37,502 nt of DNA from Lachnospiraceae bacterium (GTDB lineage: Bacteria > Bacillota > Clostridia > Lachnospirales > Lachnospiraceae), in the NCBI GenBank assembly GCA_017627275.1, contig JAGAHC010000101.1, positions 1 to 37,502 of the forward strand. Reading direction: 5' to 3'. Of this stretch, positions 15,801-23,305 are shown piece after piece. Positions within the stretch are counted from its first letter, which is position 1; each line of letters starts with the position of its first letter. A program made the position numbers and the translations under genes. The notes below the pieces were generated by a model. It searched no databases and was not told where the DNA came from. It saw only the letters and a program-made list of their open reading frames with translations.

Positions 15801-18800
15801 CGGGGACGTTGACGATCTCGCCGCCCCAGGTATCCCTGGTCAGGTTTTTGTTATTGGTGTCGTTGTCCTTTTTGTAGAATACGGACATATAGGCGTGGTC
15901 GTTGTCCGCCGCGCTTTCGATGACCTCCTCGGCCTGCTTGTAGTCCTTGGTGGACGCGGACGCCCAGGCCGAAAGCTCTCCGCTGTCGCCCTCGTAGTAG
16001 ACTTCTTTTCTCGCCTCCGAGGATTCAATCCTGCCCGGCGCCTTCGCCGTGCCGTTGTCATACTCCACGAGCGACCAGCCCGGGGCCTCCTCCGTCGCGA
16101 ACCAATACAGGCGCTCGACATGGTTCGCGTTGTGCGCGGTGACGGGCGTCTCTATGGCGAGCTTTTTCCATTCCTTGCCGCTCTTGGTGGTGCAGCCCTC
16201 AGACGGATAACGGATCCTCCAGACCTTGTAGCCGTCCGCATCGATCTCCTGGAGCACATGTGTCTCTTCTGTATTCTCCGCGTCCTCCCTGGCAACCGTA
16301 AATGCAACAGGGTCTCCCTTTTGCACATAGTCCAGGCGAATGTTGTAGGTCCCGTCGACAACCGGGTTGTCGGGGTCCGTGCGGTCGTAGTGCACAAAGG
16401 TGTTGCCGCGCAGATAATAGGTTTTTGCACTCGTCCCGTCGTCTATCGTGACGGCGTTGTTTCTTACATACCAGGTGATGCCGCCGCCGGTAAGGCTGTG
16501 AGAATACGCTCCCTCGGCATCCGTGCCCGGCGTGTTGTTTATCTTGTACTTTGTGTCCGCAATGGTGACATCCTGGAACACGAAGGCGTAGGGCGTGGCG
16601 GTCATATTCAGGCTGGTGGGCTCCTTCTTACCCTTCCACACCTTGTAGAAGTAGTAATCCGCCGTGAAGTCCGCGTGCACATGGCGCGGATCTGTCACGC
16701 TCTTGAATATCACATCGTAGGTGCCGTCGGCGTTCTTCTCGATGGTCAGCCCATTTGCATCGTCCACGTATTGATTGCCGGTAAACGGCAGGTTTTCAAC
16801 GTCGTAGGTCTTCGGGTTCGACAGGCCCTCGCCACCGACCATGATGGTCTTTACCCGGTAGCCGTCTTCCGGGACCACGGTTACCACCGCCTCCAGGCCC
16901 TTGCCCATGGTGGCCACACCCTCAAGCCTGGTAACGGCACAGTCATCCCCCACCTCGTATGACTCGAAGTAGATGCCGCCGCCCGTGCCGTGGGTCACCT
17001 CCACCTCTGTAAAGATGGTGGTGTCAAACAACACGGTCGACGCGTTCTGCAGGTTCGAACACGACCCGGACCAACGCAGCTTTGCGCCGGAGGCATCCAG
17101 CAAAACCGCAAAGCCGGTATCAAAGGAGTTCGGCCCGCCTGCATCATTGCGACGGGTGGAATACGAGCCTTCGCCCAGATGGGCAAGCGCCTGTTGCAGG
17201 GTTATCTCGTCAACCGGCACCGGCTGATTGGATGCGTCAAGAATCTTCCCGTAGAGCTGTCTTCTTACAGCTACATGCGCTACTTCGTCATTCGTTCTTG
17301 CGATCACATTTGTGTTGGTGGCGCCGCTCGGCGTCGTCCCCTTACTGACAATCATGCCCTGCCCCTTGCCGTTTGGTCCCGTTGCGTTTGCGGCAAAAAG
17401 GGCATTCGCAAAGGTGCCGTTTTTATCTCTGACGACGGCGGCTGCCAAACCGGTAAAGCGAACCCCGTCCGCGGGACCGTTCCCTTTGTTCGCGACGTTA
17501 TTCGGCCTGGTAATGCGCAGCGGCGCCTTGGGTCCATCCGTTCCCGTGAGGACGGCATTGATATCCGGAATCCACCCCTCCGCTACGGTATCTGCGTGTG
17601 CATGGTCGTAGTAGGGAGTCACGGCATAGGACTTCGACCCGCTGACGATGAGCATGCCTTCGTTAAACTTATAGCGGTCTTCGCCCGCCATGGAACGACC
17701 CCACAGGTCCTGGTAGTTCTCGAAATCCATATCACTTGCCGCGTAGGAGATCGTACCGGCGGCCTTATAGCCCTCCGCGTCGGTCACCTTGATGTCAAGG
17801 TCCACAATGGCGCCGGTGGCACCAAGGGCCTCCTTGTCAACACTGTGAGAAGGGTTCCAGCCGGAGCCCGGCTGTACCGCCGCTTCAACCTCTTCGGCAG
17901 TCTTTGCTGTATACGCGGATGTATTTATGACCGAACCGTCTTCGTAGGTCGTGGAGAGGGAGGAAAGCAGCTCGTTTGCCTCCTGGATGCGAACCAGAGC
18001 CTTACCGTATGTCAGGGTCGTTTCGATCTCGACCCTGTCGACGGTAAGCACAAGGTTGCCCTTGGTGCCGTCCTTGAGCGTAGCTGCGCCTATATACGTG
18101 AGCTGGTAGAGATATTCAAGACCCAGGTCGCTGGCTTTGATAGTATTGGAATTGCCGCTTGATTGAGATGGAACCGCAGGGCTTGGTTTAGATTGATCCG
18201 TAGGATTTGACAGGTAGCCATCTAAGCGGCCGACATAGCATATCGTTGGAAGGGTGCCTGCCGCAAGGCCCTTTTGGTTCTCCATAGGGTCCGTGTCCGG
18301 AGACAGGTTGTTTTTGTCCCGGACATTTGCGTAATTCGCCCCGCCGACCCACTTGAACGGGCTCGTCGCCGGAATGTCGACGATGAAGTTTCCGCTGGTC
18401 GCATCCGTCCACGCCAGCTTGCTTGCGTCTATGTAGGTATTGCCGTACGGAAGCACGTTGGCAAAGTCTTTGGGGTCGTCATCTATTAGGTCTGCGCCCT
18501 GAAGCCCGGTAGCGGAGTTGCCGCCGCGATATACGCCATCAATGACTTTCTCGTATTGGATCTCTGTCGTTGAATAGCCATTGCTGTCATATGTAACGCC
18601 GTCGATGCGATCGTCCAAATCCGATATCCCCGCGACATAACTGGAGTAATCCTTCATCGCGGGCGCCTTGGTCGGGTCGTTCACATCCCTGCATATATCG
18701 CAGGCCTGCTTATTCTTTTCACCGATTGCCCTTGCTTCGGCGATCAGCTTTCCGCCTGCCCCTCCGATCAGGCTCCCTTGAAAAGCCGCGGGAACCGGGA

Positions 18801-18894
18801 TCCCGGATAGTGCAAGCATACCTGCTAACAGCAGGGCGCTTACCTGTTCTATGTGTCTTCGAGTGTGATACGATGCTGTCCTTGTTTTTTTCAT
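12892..18894 (-). CDS. Giant secreted Cna_B / CshA / InlB-repeat surface protein
   Basis: 2000 aa. A signal peptide (about 1-55) is followed by a large N-terminal region (about 60-1080) with no named domain that I recognise. It includes Gly-rich and beta-rich stretches that may be the adhesive part. Cna_B-like modules lie near 1080-1245 (EKIWDDFDNKYRTRRDVW), 1250-1365 (SITVKKEWNDDDNRDGKR) and 1368-1620 (LTIQKIWEDEDDRYGLRPES). The last is split by an acidic Glu/Thr-rich insertion of about 155 residues. A CshA-type fibrillar repeat (about 1680-1755) and an InlB/Listeria-Bacteroides repeat (about 1828-1923) follow, then a Pro-rich stalk and a membrane helix with RRRRYN. The tail reads INRTTGDWS, not LPXTG. 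Likely a cell-wall or membrane-anchored adhesin. Ligand unknown. Confidence 0.88.
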   Translation of the reverse strand: MKKTRTASYHTRRHIEQVSALLLAGMLALSGIPVPAAFQGSLIGGAGGKLIAEARAIGEKNKQACDICRDVNDPTKAPAMKDYSSYVAGISDLDDRIDGVTYDSNGYSTTEIQYEKVIDGVYRGGNSATGLQGADLIDDDPKDFANVLPYGNTYIDASKLAWTDATSGNFIVDIPATSPFKWVGGANYANVRDKNNLSPDTDPMENQKGLAAGTLPTICYVGRLDGYLSNPTDQSKPSPAVPSQSSGNSNTIKASDLGLEYLYQLTYIGAATLKDGTKGNLVLTVDRVEIETTLTYGKALVRIQEANELLSSLSTTYEDGSVINTSAYTAKTAEEVEAAVQPGSGWNPSHSVDKEALGATGAIVDLDIKVTDAEGYKAAGTISYAASDMDFENYQDLWGRSMAGEDRYKFNEGMLIVSGSKSYAVTPYYDHAHADTVAEGWIPDINAVLTGTDGPKAPLRITRPNNVANKGNGPADGVRFTGLAAAVVRDKNGTFANALFAANATGPNGKGQGMIVSKGTTPSGATNTNVIARTNDEVAHVAVRRQLYGKILDASNQPVPVDEITLQQALAHLGEGSYSTRRNDAGGPNSFDTGFAVLLDASGAKLRWSGSCSNLQNASTVLFDTTIFTEVEVTHGTGGGIYFESYEVGDDCAVTRLEGVATMGKGLEAVVTVVPEDGYRVKTIMVGGEGLSNPKTYDVENLPFTGNQYVDDANGLTIEKNADGTYDVIFKSVTDPRHVHADFTADYYFYKVWKGKKEPTSLNMTATPYAFVFQDVTIADTKYKINNTPGTDAEGAYSHSLTGGGITWYVRNNAVTIDDGTSAKTYYLRGNTFVHYDRTDPDNPVVDGTYNIRLDYVQKGDPVAFTVAREDAENTEETHVLQEIDADGYKVWRIRYPSEGCTTKSGKEWKKLAIETPVTAHNANHVERLYWFATEEAPGWSLVEYDNGTAKAPGRIESSEARKEVYYEGDSGELSAWASASTKDYKQAEEVIESAADNDHAYMSVFYKKDNDTNNKNLTRDTWGGEIVNVPAVVVSAEKIWDDFDNKYRTRRDVWFHIDSTDNDVLVKDILPPQKLAADASAFTLNWGDKKAYGAGDLSDYRGEDYRRTKVVGKASEIPTKDGSDNPLYYIQDEKDPHKYLPFLVDGTDAEGKPNYVPDEKGITYYVNELADLNGEAGRVTYSIRETDVDGNDLDKTNTGKFLKGYTTKYVDQSGAEVKDGKAVRYGEQTMGVDGVPVSWQRAYVRNTLVGEGSITVKKEWNDDDNRDGKRKAFTVRLYRQGADGVKQPTDEAPATVPTDRDGMATVKDGATAVTWEKLPVWENGQKITYSVVEENNGSDYTARVSESAVELELNQTKEITITNEHTPDQTKLTIQKIWEDEDDRYGLRPESIHITVSSSWENAETREEETEVAAEFDLTETGVSAPQTPVLRAIRPRFLAPDSTEESTEEESVLLEEEQTVEETTENAPEDLEKTEDASDTAAEATGQEEGEDVEPKDTEAQTEEQRETEEPEAEAVPTEEDETETQEQKTESAETAADTETEQEESDPAEAGEAQEPDQRHAAFLGQRAPGLYSAIQMLGGILRDTASIQAEPEGSWPKVTVSGLYEYKKVGAAVTHEVTEVAVPGYETTITNENGMIKIINSIAPPIAEPEESLDYKGRTQTGKPSFKANRNTTGPGGEENKIERITLLDENGEEADSVTVPGEGTYSLNEDGTVTFTPEPDFVGQTKGVRVRGFDSNGLSADTTYTPTVIVKVSYVDPLLPDGTQVVQDERDSEQPGGTDITTTYEDRPGQRSAKHPGYRFDGWEETIDPDDPSHYIRTAKYTALHIIIYDPHGGSGTMEENDYAADADTKNAMENTFTRQGHTFTGFYAYITDPTTGQEALLTDAGGNPLVFTSQADMSEYFKGMPPGTTIRMEAQWKMNPSDRHEQTKTPPAADPVPTDPIPAEETPVPVDPMDTRVEINRTTGDWSHMRAAGAIGAVSAILLFALLVRRRRYN

Positions 18895-18951
18895 TGCTGT
18901 ATTCTGCTCCGTCTGTGATGTTGTGGCAATCTGCCTATGCTCTACCTTATT

Positions 18952-18980
18952 ATTATAAGACAGAACGGGTCACATCGGAA
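18952..18980 (-). promoter_or_regulatory. Candidate promoter of the giant surface-protein gene
   Basis: TATAAT (18957-18952) on the minus strand, with TTCCGA (18980-18975) 17 bp upstream. The -10 is perfect and the -35 is weak, so an activator is possible. The leader would be about 50 nt. The ribosome site (GGAG, 12 nt before ATG) is also weak. Confidence 0.55.
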
Positions 18981-18998
18981 CAGGATACTTTTTTTGTC

Positions 18999-20534
18999 CT
19001 ACGCCGTTGTTTCCTTCTCCCCGCCCCGCCTGAAAAGGAGCACCGCGATGGTGATGGCGACGCCGAGCGGCAGGCAGATCATCCAGTTGCGGATGAAACC
19101 GGTCACAACATACATGATAAACGAAAGCACCGCCGCAGTAATCGCGTACGGCAACTGGGTCGATACGTGACGAATGTGATCACAGTCCGCACCGGCTGAC
19201 GCCATAATGGTGGTGTCCGAGATTGGCGAGCAATGGTCGCCGCAGACAGCGCCCGCCATGCAGGCGGAGATGGCGATGATCATCAGCTCATTTCCCATAT
19301 TGCCGCCGAAAACTTTTACGACAATCGGAATGAGAATGCCGAAGGTTCCCCAGCTCGTGCCGGTCGCAAAAGCGAGAAAGACTGCGATGATAAAAACAAA
19401 CGCCGGAAGCAGGCTCATGAGCGCGCCGCGCTCCGCGACATTGTCGACAAGTCCTGCCACATACTCCGCAGCGCCGAGAGAGTCCGTCATGGCCTTTAAC
19501 GTCCAGGCAAAGGTCAGAATGAGGATTGCAGGCACCATGCTCTTGAATCCTTCCGGAATCGCGTTCATGCAGTCTTTGAAACTCATCACACGCGTTGCCA
19601 GATAAAACAGGATCGTAAAAATGAGCGCTACGACCGAGCCATACACCAGGCCGACCGATGCGTCGGAAGCCGAAAACGCGTCCACGAACGATGCGCCTTC
19701 AAAGAAACCGCCCGTGTAGATCATCCCGACAACGCAGCAGGCGATCAATGCCAGGATCGGCAGAACGAGATGAATCACTCTCCCTTTTTCCGAAACCGGC
19801 GGATTCGGCTGATCCTCCGCACCGGTGATGGACGGATCGCCGTCTACACGCCGCATAGCCTTTGCTTCCATAAGCATCTTCTTTTCGGCGAGCGCCATCG
19901 GACCGAAGTCAAATTTCCCGATAGAAAGGGTCAGCATCATCACGATGGTCAAAATCGCGTAAAAATTATACGGAATCGCGCGAATAAACAGTGTCAGGCC
20001 ATTCACGCCGTCTACAAACCCCGTCACCGCCGCCGCCCAGGATGAAATCGGCGCGATGATGCAGATCGGCGCCGCGGTCGCGTCAATCAGATAGGCCAGT
20101 TTTTCGCGGGAAATGCTGTGCTTGTCTGTGAGCGGACGCATCACGCTGCCGACCGTGAGGCAATTGAAATAATCATCAATAAAAATCAACATCCCCAGCA
20201 CAATGGTTGCCACTTCCGCGCCGACCTTGGTTTTCACATGCTCCACCGACCAGCGTCCGAACGCGGCCGAACCGCCGGCGCGGTTCATCAGCATGACCAT
20301 GCCGCCCAGGATAACCAGAAAAATCAAAATGCCGACGTTCCAGGCATCCGAAAGCTGTGCGATCATCCCATCCACAAAGATGTGCTCAATCGCCTCGACC
20401 GGATGAAACCCGGAGTACAGCAGACCGCCGCAGACGATCCCGATGAACAGAGACGAATACACTTCCTTTGTGATCAGCGCGAGCGCAATCGCAATGACCG
20501 GCGGCAACAGTGTTAAAAAAGTTCCTTCAAACAT
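18999..20534 (-). CDS. lysW: NhaC-superfamily transporter, probable lysine transporter (LysW-like)
   Basis: 511 aa, a polytopic membrane protein with about 11-12 hydrophobic segments. NhaC-superfamily features include GILIFLVILGGMVMLMNRAG, FIDDYFNCLTVGSVMRPLTD and FATGTSWGTFGILIPIV. On sequence alone it would be called a Na+/H+ antiporter. The lysine riboswitch directly upstream changes the call. Comparative work on L-box regulons assigned NhaC-superfamily members under lysine riboswitch control (LysW) as lysine transporters. It would then import lysine when the cell is short of it. GGGGAGGAAAGGG precedes the ATG. The gene stands alone under its own promoter. Transport substrate is inferred from regulation. 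Confidence 0.85.
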   Translation of the reverse strand: MFEGTFLTLLPPVIAIALALITKEVYSSLFIGIVCGGLLYSGFHPVEAIEHIFVDGMIAQLSDAWNVGILIFLVILGGMVMLMNRAGGSAAFGRWSVEHVKTKVGAEVATIVLGMLIFIDDYFNCLTVGSVMRPLTDKHSISREKLAYLIDATAAPICIIAPISSWAAAVTGFVDGVNGLTLFIRAIPYNFYAILTIVMMLTLSIGKFDFGPMALAEKKMLMEAKAMRRVDGDPSITGAEDQPNPPVSEKGRVIHLVLPILALIACCVVGMIYTGGFFEGASFVDAFSASDASVGLVYGSVVALIFTILFYLATRVMSFKDCMNAIPEGFKSMVPAILILTFAWTLKAMTDSLGAAEYVAGLVDNVAERGALMSLLPAFVFIIAVFLAFATGTSWGTFGILIPIVVKVFGGNMGNELMIIAISACMAGAVCGDHCSPISDTTIMASAGADCDHIRHVSTQLPYAITAAVLSFIMYVVTGFIRNWMICLPLGVAITIAVLLFRRGGEKETTA

Positions 20535-20626
20535 TCCCTTTCCTCCCCATCTTAAACTTCGCTCTCATTCCGTCGCCTCATTTTCCTCTCGACAGGACAA
20601 AGCACGGAAATCCACGCAACTGCAAC

Positions 20627-20657
20627 AAAAAAGCCATGATATTTCTATCATGACTTT
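20627..20657 (-). terminator. Riboswitch expression-platform terminator
   Basis: On the minus strand AAAGTCATGATA and TATCATGGCTTT form a 12-bp stem closed by a GAAA tetraloop, with T residues continuing after the stem. It lies between the lysine aptamer and the transporter gene, so ligand binding should favour stopping here. ATCATTGCTTT (20671-20681) can pair instead with the 5' arm, making an antiterminator. Confidence 0.88.
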
Positions 20658-20704
20658 GACACTTCTCGGAAAAGCAATGATCCGGAACTTCCCGTGTGCT
20701 ATAA

Positions 20705-20877
20705 GATCATGACAGCACTCCGCGGCAGATGTAGCCGCGACAGTCCGCCGGATCTTCTCCGACGGCCCGGCACACAGCAAAGCGGGAACTTCTCTATGCC
20801 CTCGGCGGTATCCCCTTTCCCTTTCGGCTTCCCGACCTTTTCTGAAAAGTACTTTTGTCAACCGCGCCTCTATCAGA
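20705..20877 (-). promoter_or_regulatory. Lysine riboswitch (L box) aptamer
   Basis: The minus strand begins GATAGAGGCGCG and AAAAGTA, the conserved 5' L-box core. It continues with GCCGAAAGG, GGGGATACCGCCGAGG, GCCGGGCC, ACTGTCGCGG and CCGCGGAGTGCTGTCA, in the order of the five-helix lysine aptamer. P1 pairs TGATAG with CTGTCA. P4 pairs CCGTCGGA with TCCGGCGG, and P5 pairs CGCGGC with GCCGCG. The terminator about 50 nt further on indicates control by premature termination when lysine is bound. Confidence 0.94.
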
Positions 20878-20897
20878 CTTTTGTTTAATGATTCTTT

Positions 20898-20925
20898 AGT
20901 ATACGCATTTCTCTGTGCGTGTCAA
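20898..20925 (-). promoter_or_regulatory. Promoter of the lysine-riboswitch transcript
   Basis: A consensus TTGACA (20925-20920), a 16-bp spacer and TATACT (20903-20898) on the minus strand. Transcription would begin near 20891, about 14 nt before the aptamer. Confidence 0.85.
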
Positions 20926-20964
20926 GAAACGCTTTGCTTCTTGTGCTTTGCTGCTTTATAAAAA

Positions 20965-21741
20965 TCAGCGAAAGTTCTCGTCGGCTTCATCCATGAACTT
21001 TGCCGGGGCGCAGCCGACATATTTTTTGTAGACTTTATTAAAATACTTGTAATCGGAAATGCCGACACGCTCGGCGATCTCGTACAGTTTGAGCCGCCCC
21101 TCCTTTTGCATCTCGATCGCCTTGCTGATGCGGTAATAGTTTAAAAAGTCATGAAAAGTATAGCCGGTCTCCGCCTTGAACTTGGCATTCAGGTGCGTAC
21201 TGGAAACATCGTACAGTTCGCCCAGATCGGTGATGGAAATCCGCTCCGCGTAATGTCCCTGAATGTACTCCAGCATCTTTCTTGCGTATTCGTTGCGGAT
21301 GCCGTTCGGATCCGGCAACGGCAGCCCGCGAATGCCTTCGAGGCGTCTGATCCGCTCGTCAGTTTCGATCCTTGCCGCCTTCCTGGTGACGCGCAGGATA
21401 CACTCCCGCAGTTCGTCGAAATCAATCGGCTTGAGCAGATACTCCACCACGCCGAGGCGGATCGCTTCCTGCGCATCCTTAAAGTCGGTATAACCGCTTA
21501 GAATAATCGCGCTGTGCTCAAACTCCGCGAGGCTCTGCCGCAGCATCTCAATCCCGCTCATCCCCTGCATACGGATGTCCGTAACGACGATATCGGGGCG
21601 AACGGCACGAATGACGCGCAGTCCCTCCTCCCCGGAGGACGCCTCTCCCGCAACAACACAGCCGACACCGGTCCAATCCATACGGAACCTCAATCCGCGG
21701 CGAATCAGGTCCTCGTCCTCCACCAATACTACCTTATACAT
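20965..21741 (-). CDS. YesN-type response regulator (receiver + AraC HTH)
   Basis: 258 aa. The receiver domain (about 1-120) has the acidic pair in VEDED, the phosphoacceptor Asp55 in VVTDIRM and Lys104 in LLKPID. The C-terminal 105 residues form an AraC-type double helix-turn-helix (ISITDLGELYDVSSTHLNAKFK and LYEIAERVGISDYKYFNKVYKK). It overlaps the sensor kinase gene by 8 bp and is the last gene of the ABC-transporter operon. It probably activates that operon in response to an external ligand. AraC-type regulators of this group commonly control uptake of sugars or phosphorylated compounds. Confidence 0.95.
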   Translation of the reverse strand: MYKVVLVEDEDLIRRGLRFRMDWTGVGCVVAGEASSGEEGLRVIRAVRPDIVVTDIRMQGMSGIEMLRQSLAEFEHSAIILSGYTDFKDAQEAIRLGVVEYLLKPIDFDELRECILRVTRKAARIETDERIRRLEGIRGLPLPDPNGIRNEYARKMLEYIQGHYAERISITDLGELYDVSSTHLNAKFKAETGYTFHDFLNYYRISKAIEMQKEGRLKLYEIAERVGISDYKYFNKVYKKYVGCAPAKFMDEADENFR

Positions 21742-23305
21742 CTTCCTCTTCCGTCTCGTACGGCATATTCAGACGCACCTCTGTCCCCTTTCCCGGCGCG
21801 CTGTCTATAGTCAGACCATACCGTGTGCCGTACAGCATCGACAACATCTTCTCGACATGATACAGCCCGATGTGCTTCACCGTCTCATCACTCACCTCCG
21901 CCCGAAACCGCTCTTCGATCTCACGCAGCCGCTCTGGCGGGATCCCCTTTCCGTCATCCCGGATCCGAAAGACCAGTTCCCCGCCCGTATGTTCCGCAGC
22001 GATCTCGATGTGCAGCGCCTGTCCGTGCACAAAGCCGTGGCGGATGCTGTTCTCGATAATCGGCTGGATGAGGAGTTTCGGCACCATGCAGTCCAGCAGT
22101 TCGTCCGGAATCAAAAAACGATACGCCAGCAGATTGTTGTAGCGAATCTTCTGCAGCATCAGAAAATCATTCAGGTAGTCGATATCCGTCTCCAACCGCA
22201 CCTTGCTGTGTCCGTGATTGATGGTATAACGCATCAGTGTGGAGAACGCCATCAGCATTTCCTGTGCCTTTTTCGGATCCTCATCGATCTGAAAATACAC
22301 GCTCTCCATCACATTGAAAACAAAGTGCGGGTTAAACTGTTCTTCAAGATTCTTGATTTCCAGATCGCGCATCAGATCGCCCACGCCGCGCTCATTCAGT
22401 TCCGTATAAAGTCTTGTCATCAGCATCATCAGAATCAAAAGCGCGATGAGCGTCAACAGGAAAAAGATCGCCGCCATCCGGTACATATCCAACTGGTGTT
22501 CGATCGAAGTCAAGGTGAAAACATCAACGTCCCATGCCGCCAGATGCGTACGACGCACATACATGGTGACGCCGTTGATCTCGTAGATTCCGTTCCTGTC
22601 AATTTCCTGCGTAAAGCGCCTGGTCGGAAGCTTGTCTCCCGGATCGTCCGGCAGTCCAAGCGATGCAAAAATGGCATTATGATAACGGTCCAACAGCATC
22701 ACTTCACTGTTCATCCTGTCTGCCATCGATTCAAGATCGTCTGTCCGCATATTGAGAAAAAGAAATCCCGCCGTCTCTCCCGTTTCATCCGCTACCGGTC
22801 TTGCGAAACTGTAGGCGCTTCTCTGGTCGTTTGTAAAATCAATGTCACACAGAAGCGTAAGCGTCTCCCCTTTCATATCGGCGGCACGGGAGAAAATGCG
22901 TTTTACAAAAAGCGATTCCGCAAAAATCTGCTGGTTGCCTTTTGTATAATTGCTCAGCAGGATTTCTCCCGACCGGCGCATCACCAGGAACCGGGCGCGA
23001 ATCGCTCCGTCGTTGGAAAACGCGTAAAGTTCTCTGCTGATCGTCGCCTTCGCATCCGAAGTCCCTTCTTGTAACAGTTCCGTGCAGGCTTCCTTTTCCG
23101 AAAGCGATTCGGCCTCTTCAAGAAAGCGCCGGACCTCCGCATCAAAGACTTCCGTCACCTCCCGATTGGCCGTTTCATTCTGTTTCAGCACCGTAACATA
23201 ATAATTGAGCAGGAAAAAAACAAGCACCAGTAAAGCCATGGCTGAAAACAAAACCATGGCGTACTGGATAAACGATTTTCTCAAATACTCTTTATAGTTG
23301 CGCAT
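21734..23305 (-). CDS. YesM-type membrane sensor histidine kinase
   Basis: 523 aa. Two membrane helices (about 13-40 and 270-292) enclose an extracytoplasmic sensor domain of about 230 residues. The His_kinase domain has the phosphoacceptor His in EEQFNPHFVFN (near residue 325). The ATPase domain has the N-box LIQPIIENSIRHG (near 415) and a glycine box RDDGKGIPPERL. This is the LytS/YesM class, paired with AraC-type regulators. The start codon overlaps the permease stop (TGATG). Being encoded inside the transporter operon suggests that it senses the transported ligand, perhaps with the lipoprotein's help. Confidence 0.95.
   Translation of the reverse strand: MRNYKEYLRKSFIQYAMVLFSAMALLVLVFFLLNYYVTVLKQNETANREVTEVFDAEVRRFLEEAESLSEKEACTELLQEGTSDAKATISRELYAFSNDGAIRARFLVMRRSGEILLSNYTKGNQQIFAESLFVKRIFSRAADMKGETLTLLCDIDFTNDQRSAYSFARPVADETGETAGFLFLNMRTDDLESMADRMNSEVMLLDRYHNAIFASLGLPDDPGDKLPTRRFTQEIDRNGIYEINGVTMYVRRTHLAAWDVDVFTLTSIEHQLDMYRMAAIFFLLTLIALLILMMLMTRLYTELNERGVGDLMRDLEIKNLEEQFNPHFVFNVMESVYFQIDEDPKKAQEMLMAFSTLMRYTINHGHSKVRLETDIDYLNDFLMLQKIRYNNLLAYRFLIPDELLDCMVPKLLIQPIIENSIRHGFVHGQALHIEIAAEHTGGELVFRIRDDGKGIPPERLREIEERFRAEVSDETVKHIGLYHVEKMLSMLYGTRYGLTIDSAPGKGTEVRLNMPYETEEEDV

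Noticed and set aside
12973..18162. Several long plus-strand open frames (390-804 codons) opposite the giant surface protein
   Set aside because: The sense strand encodes a coherent signal peptide, Cna_B, CshA and InlB modules. The antisense products show no recognisable features and have no ribosome sites.
18999..20534. Plain Na+/H+ antiporter call for the NhaC-family gene
   Set aside because: The lysine riboswitch directly upstream makes a lysine transporter the better supported reading, although the protein sequence alone cannot settle it.
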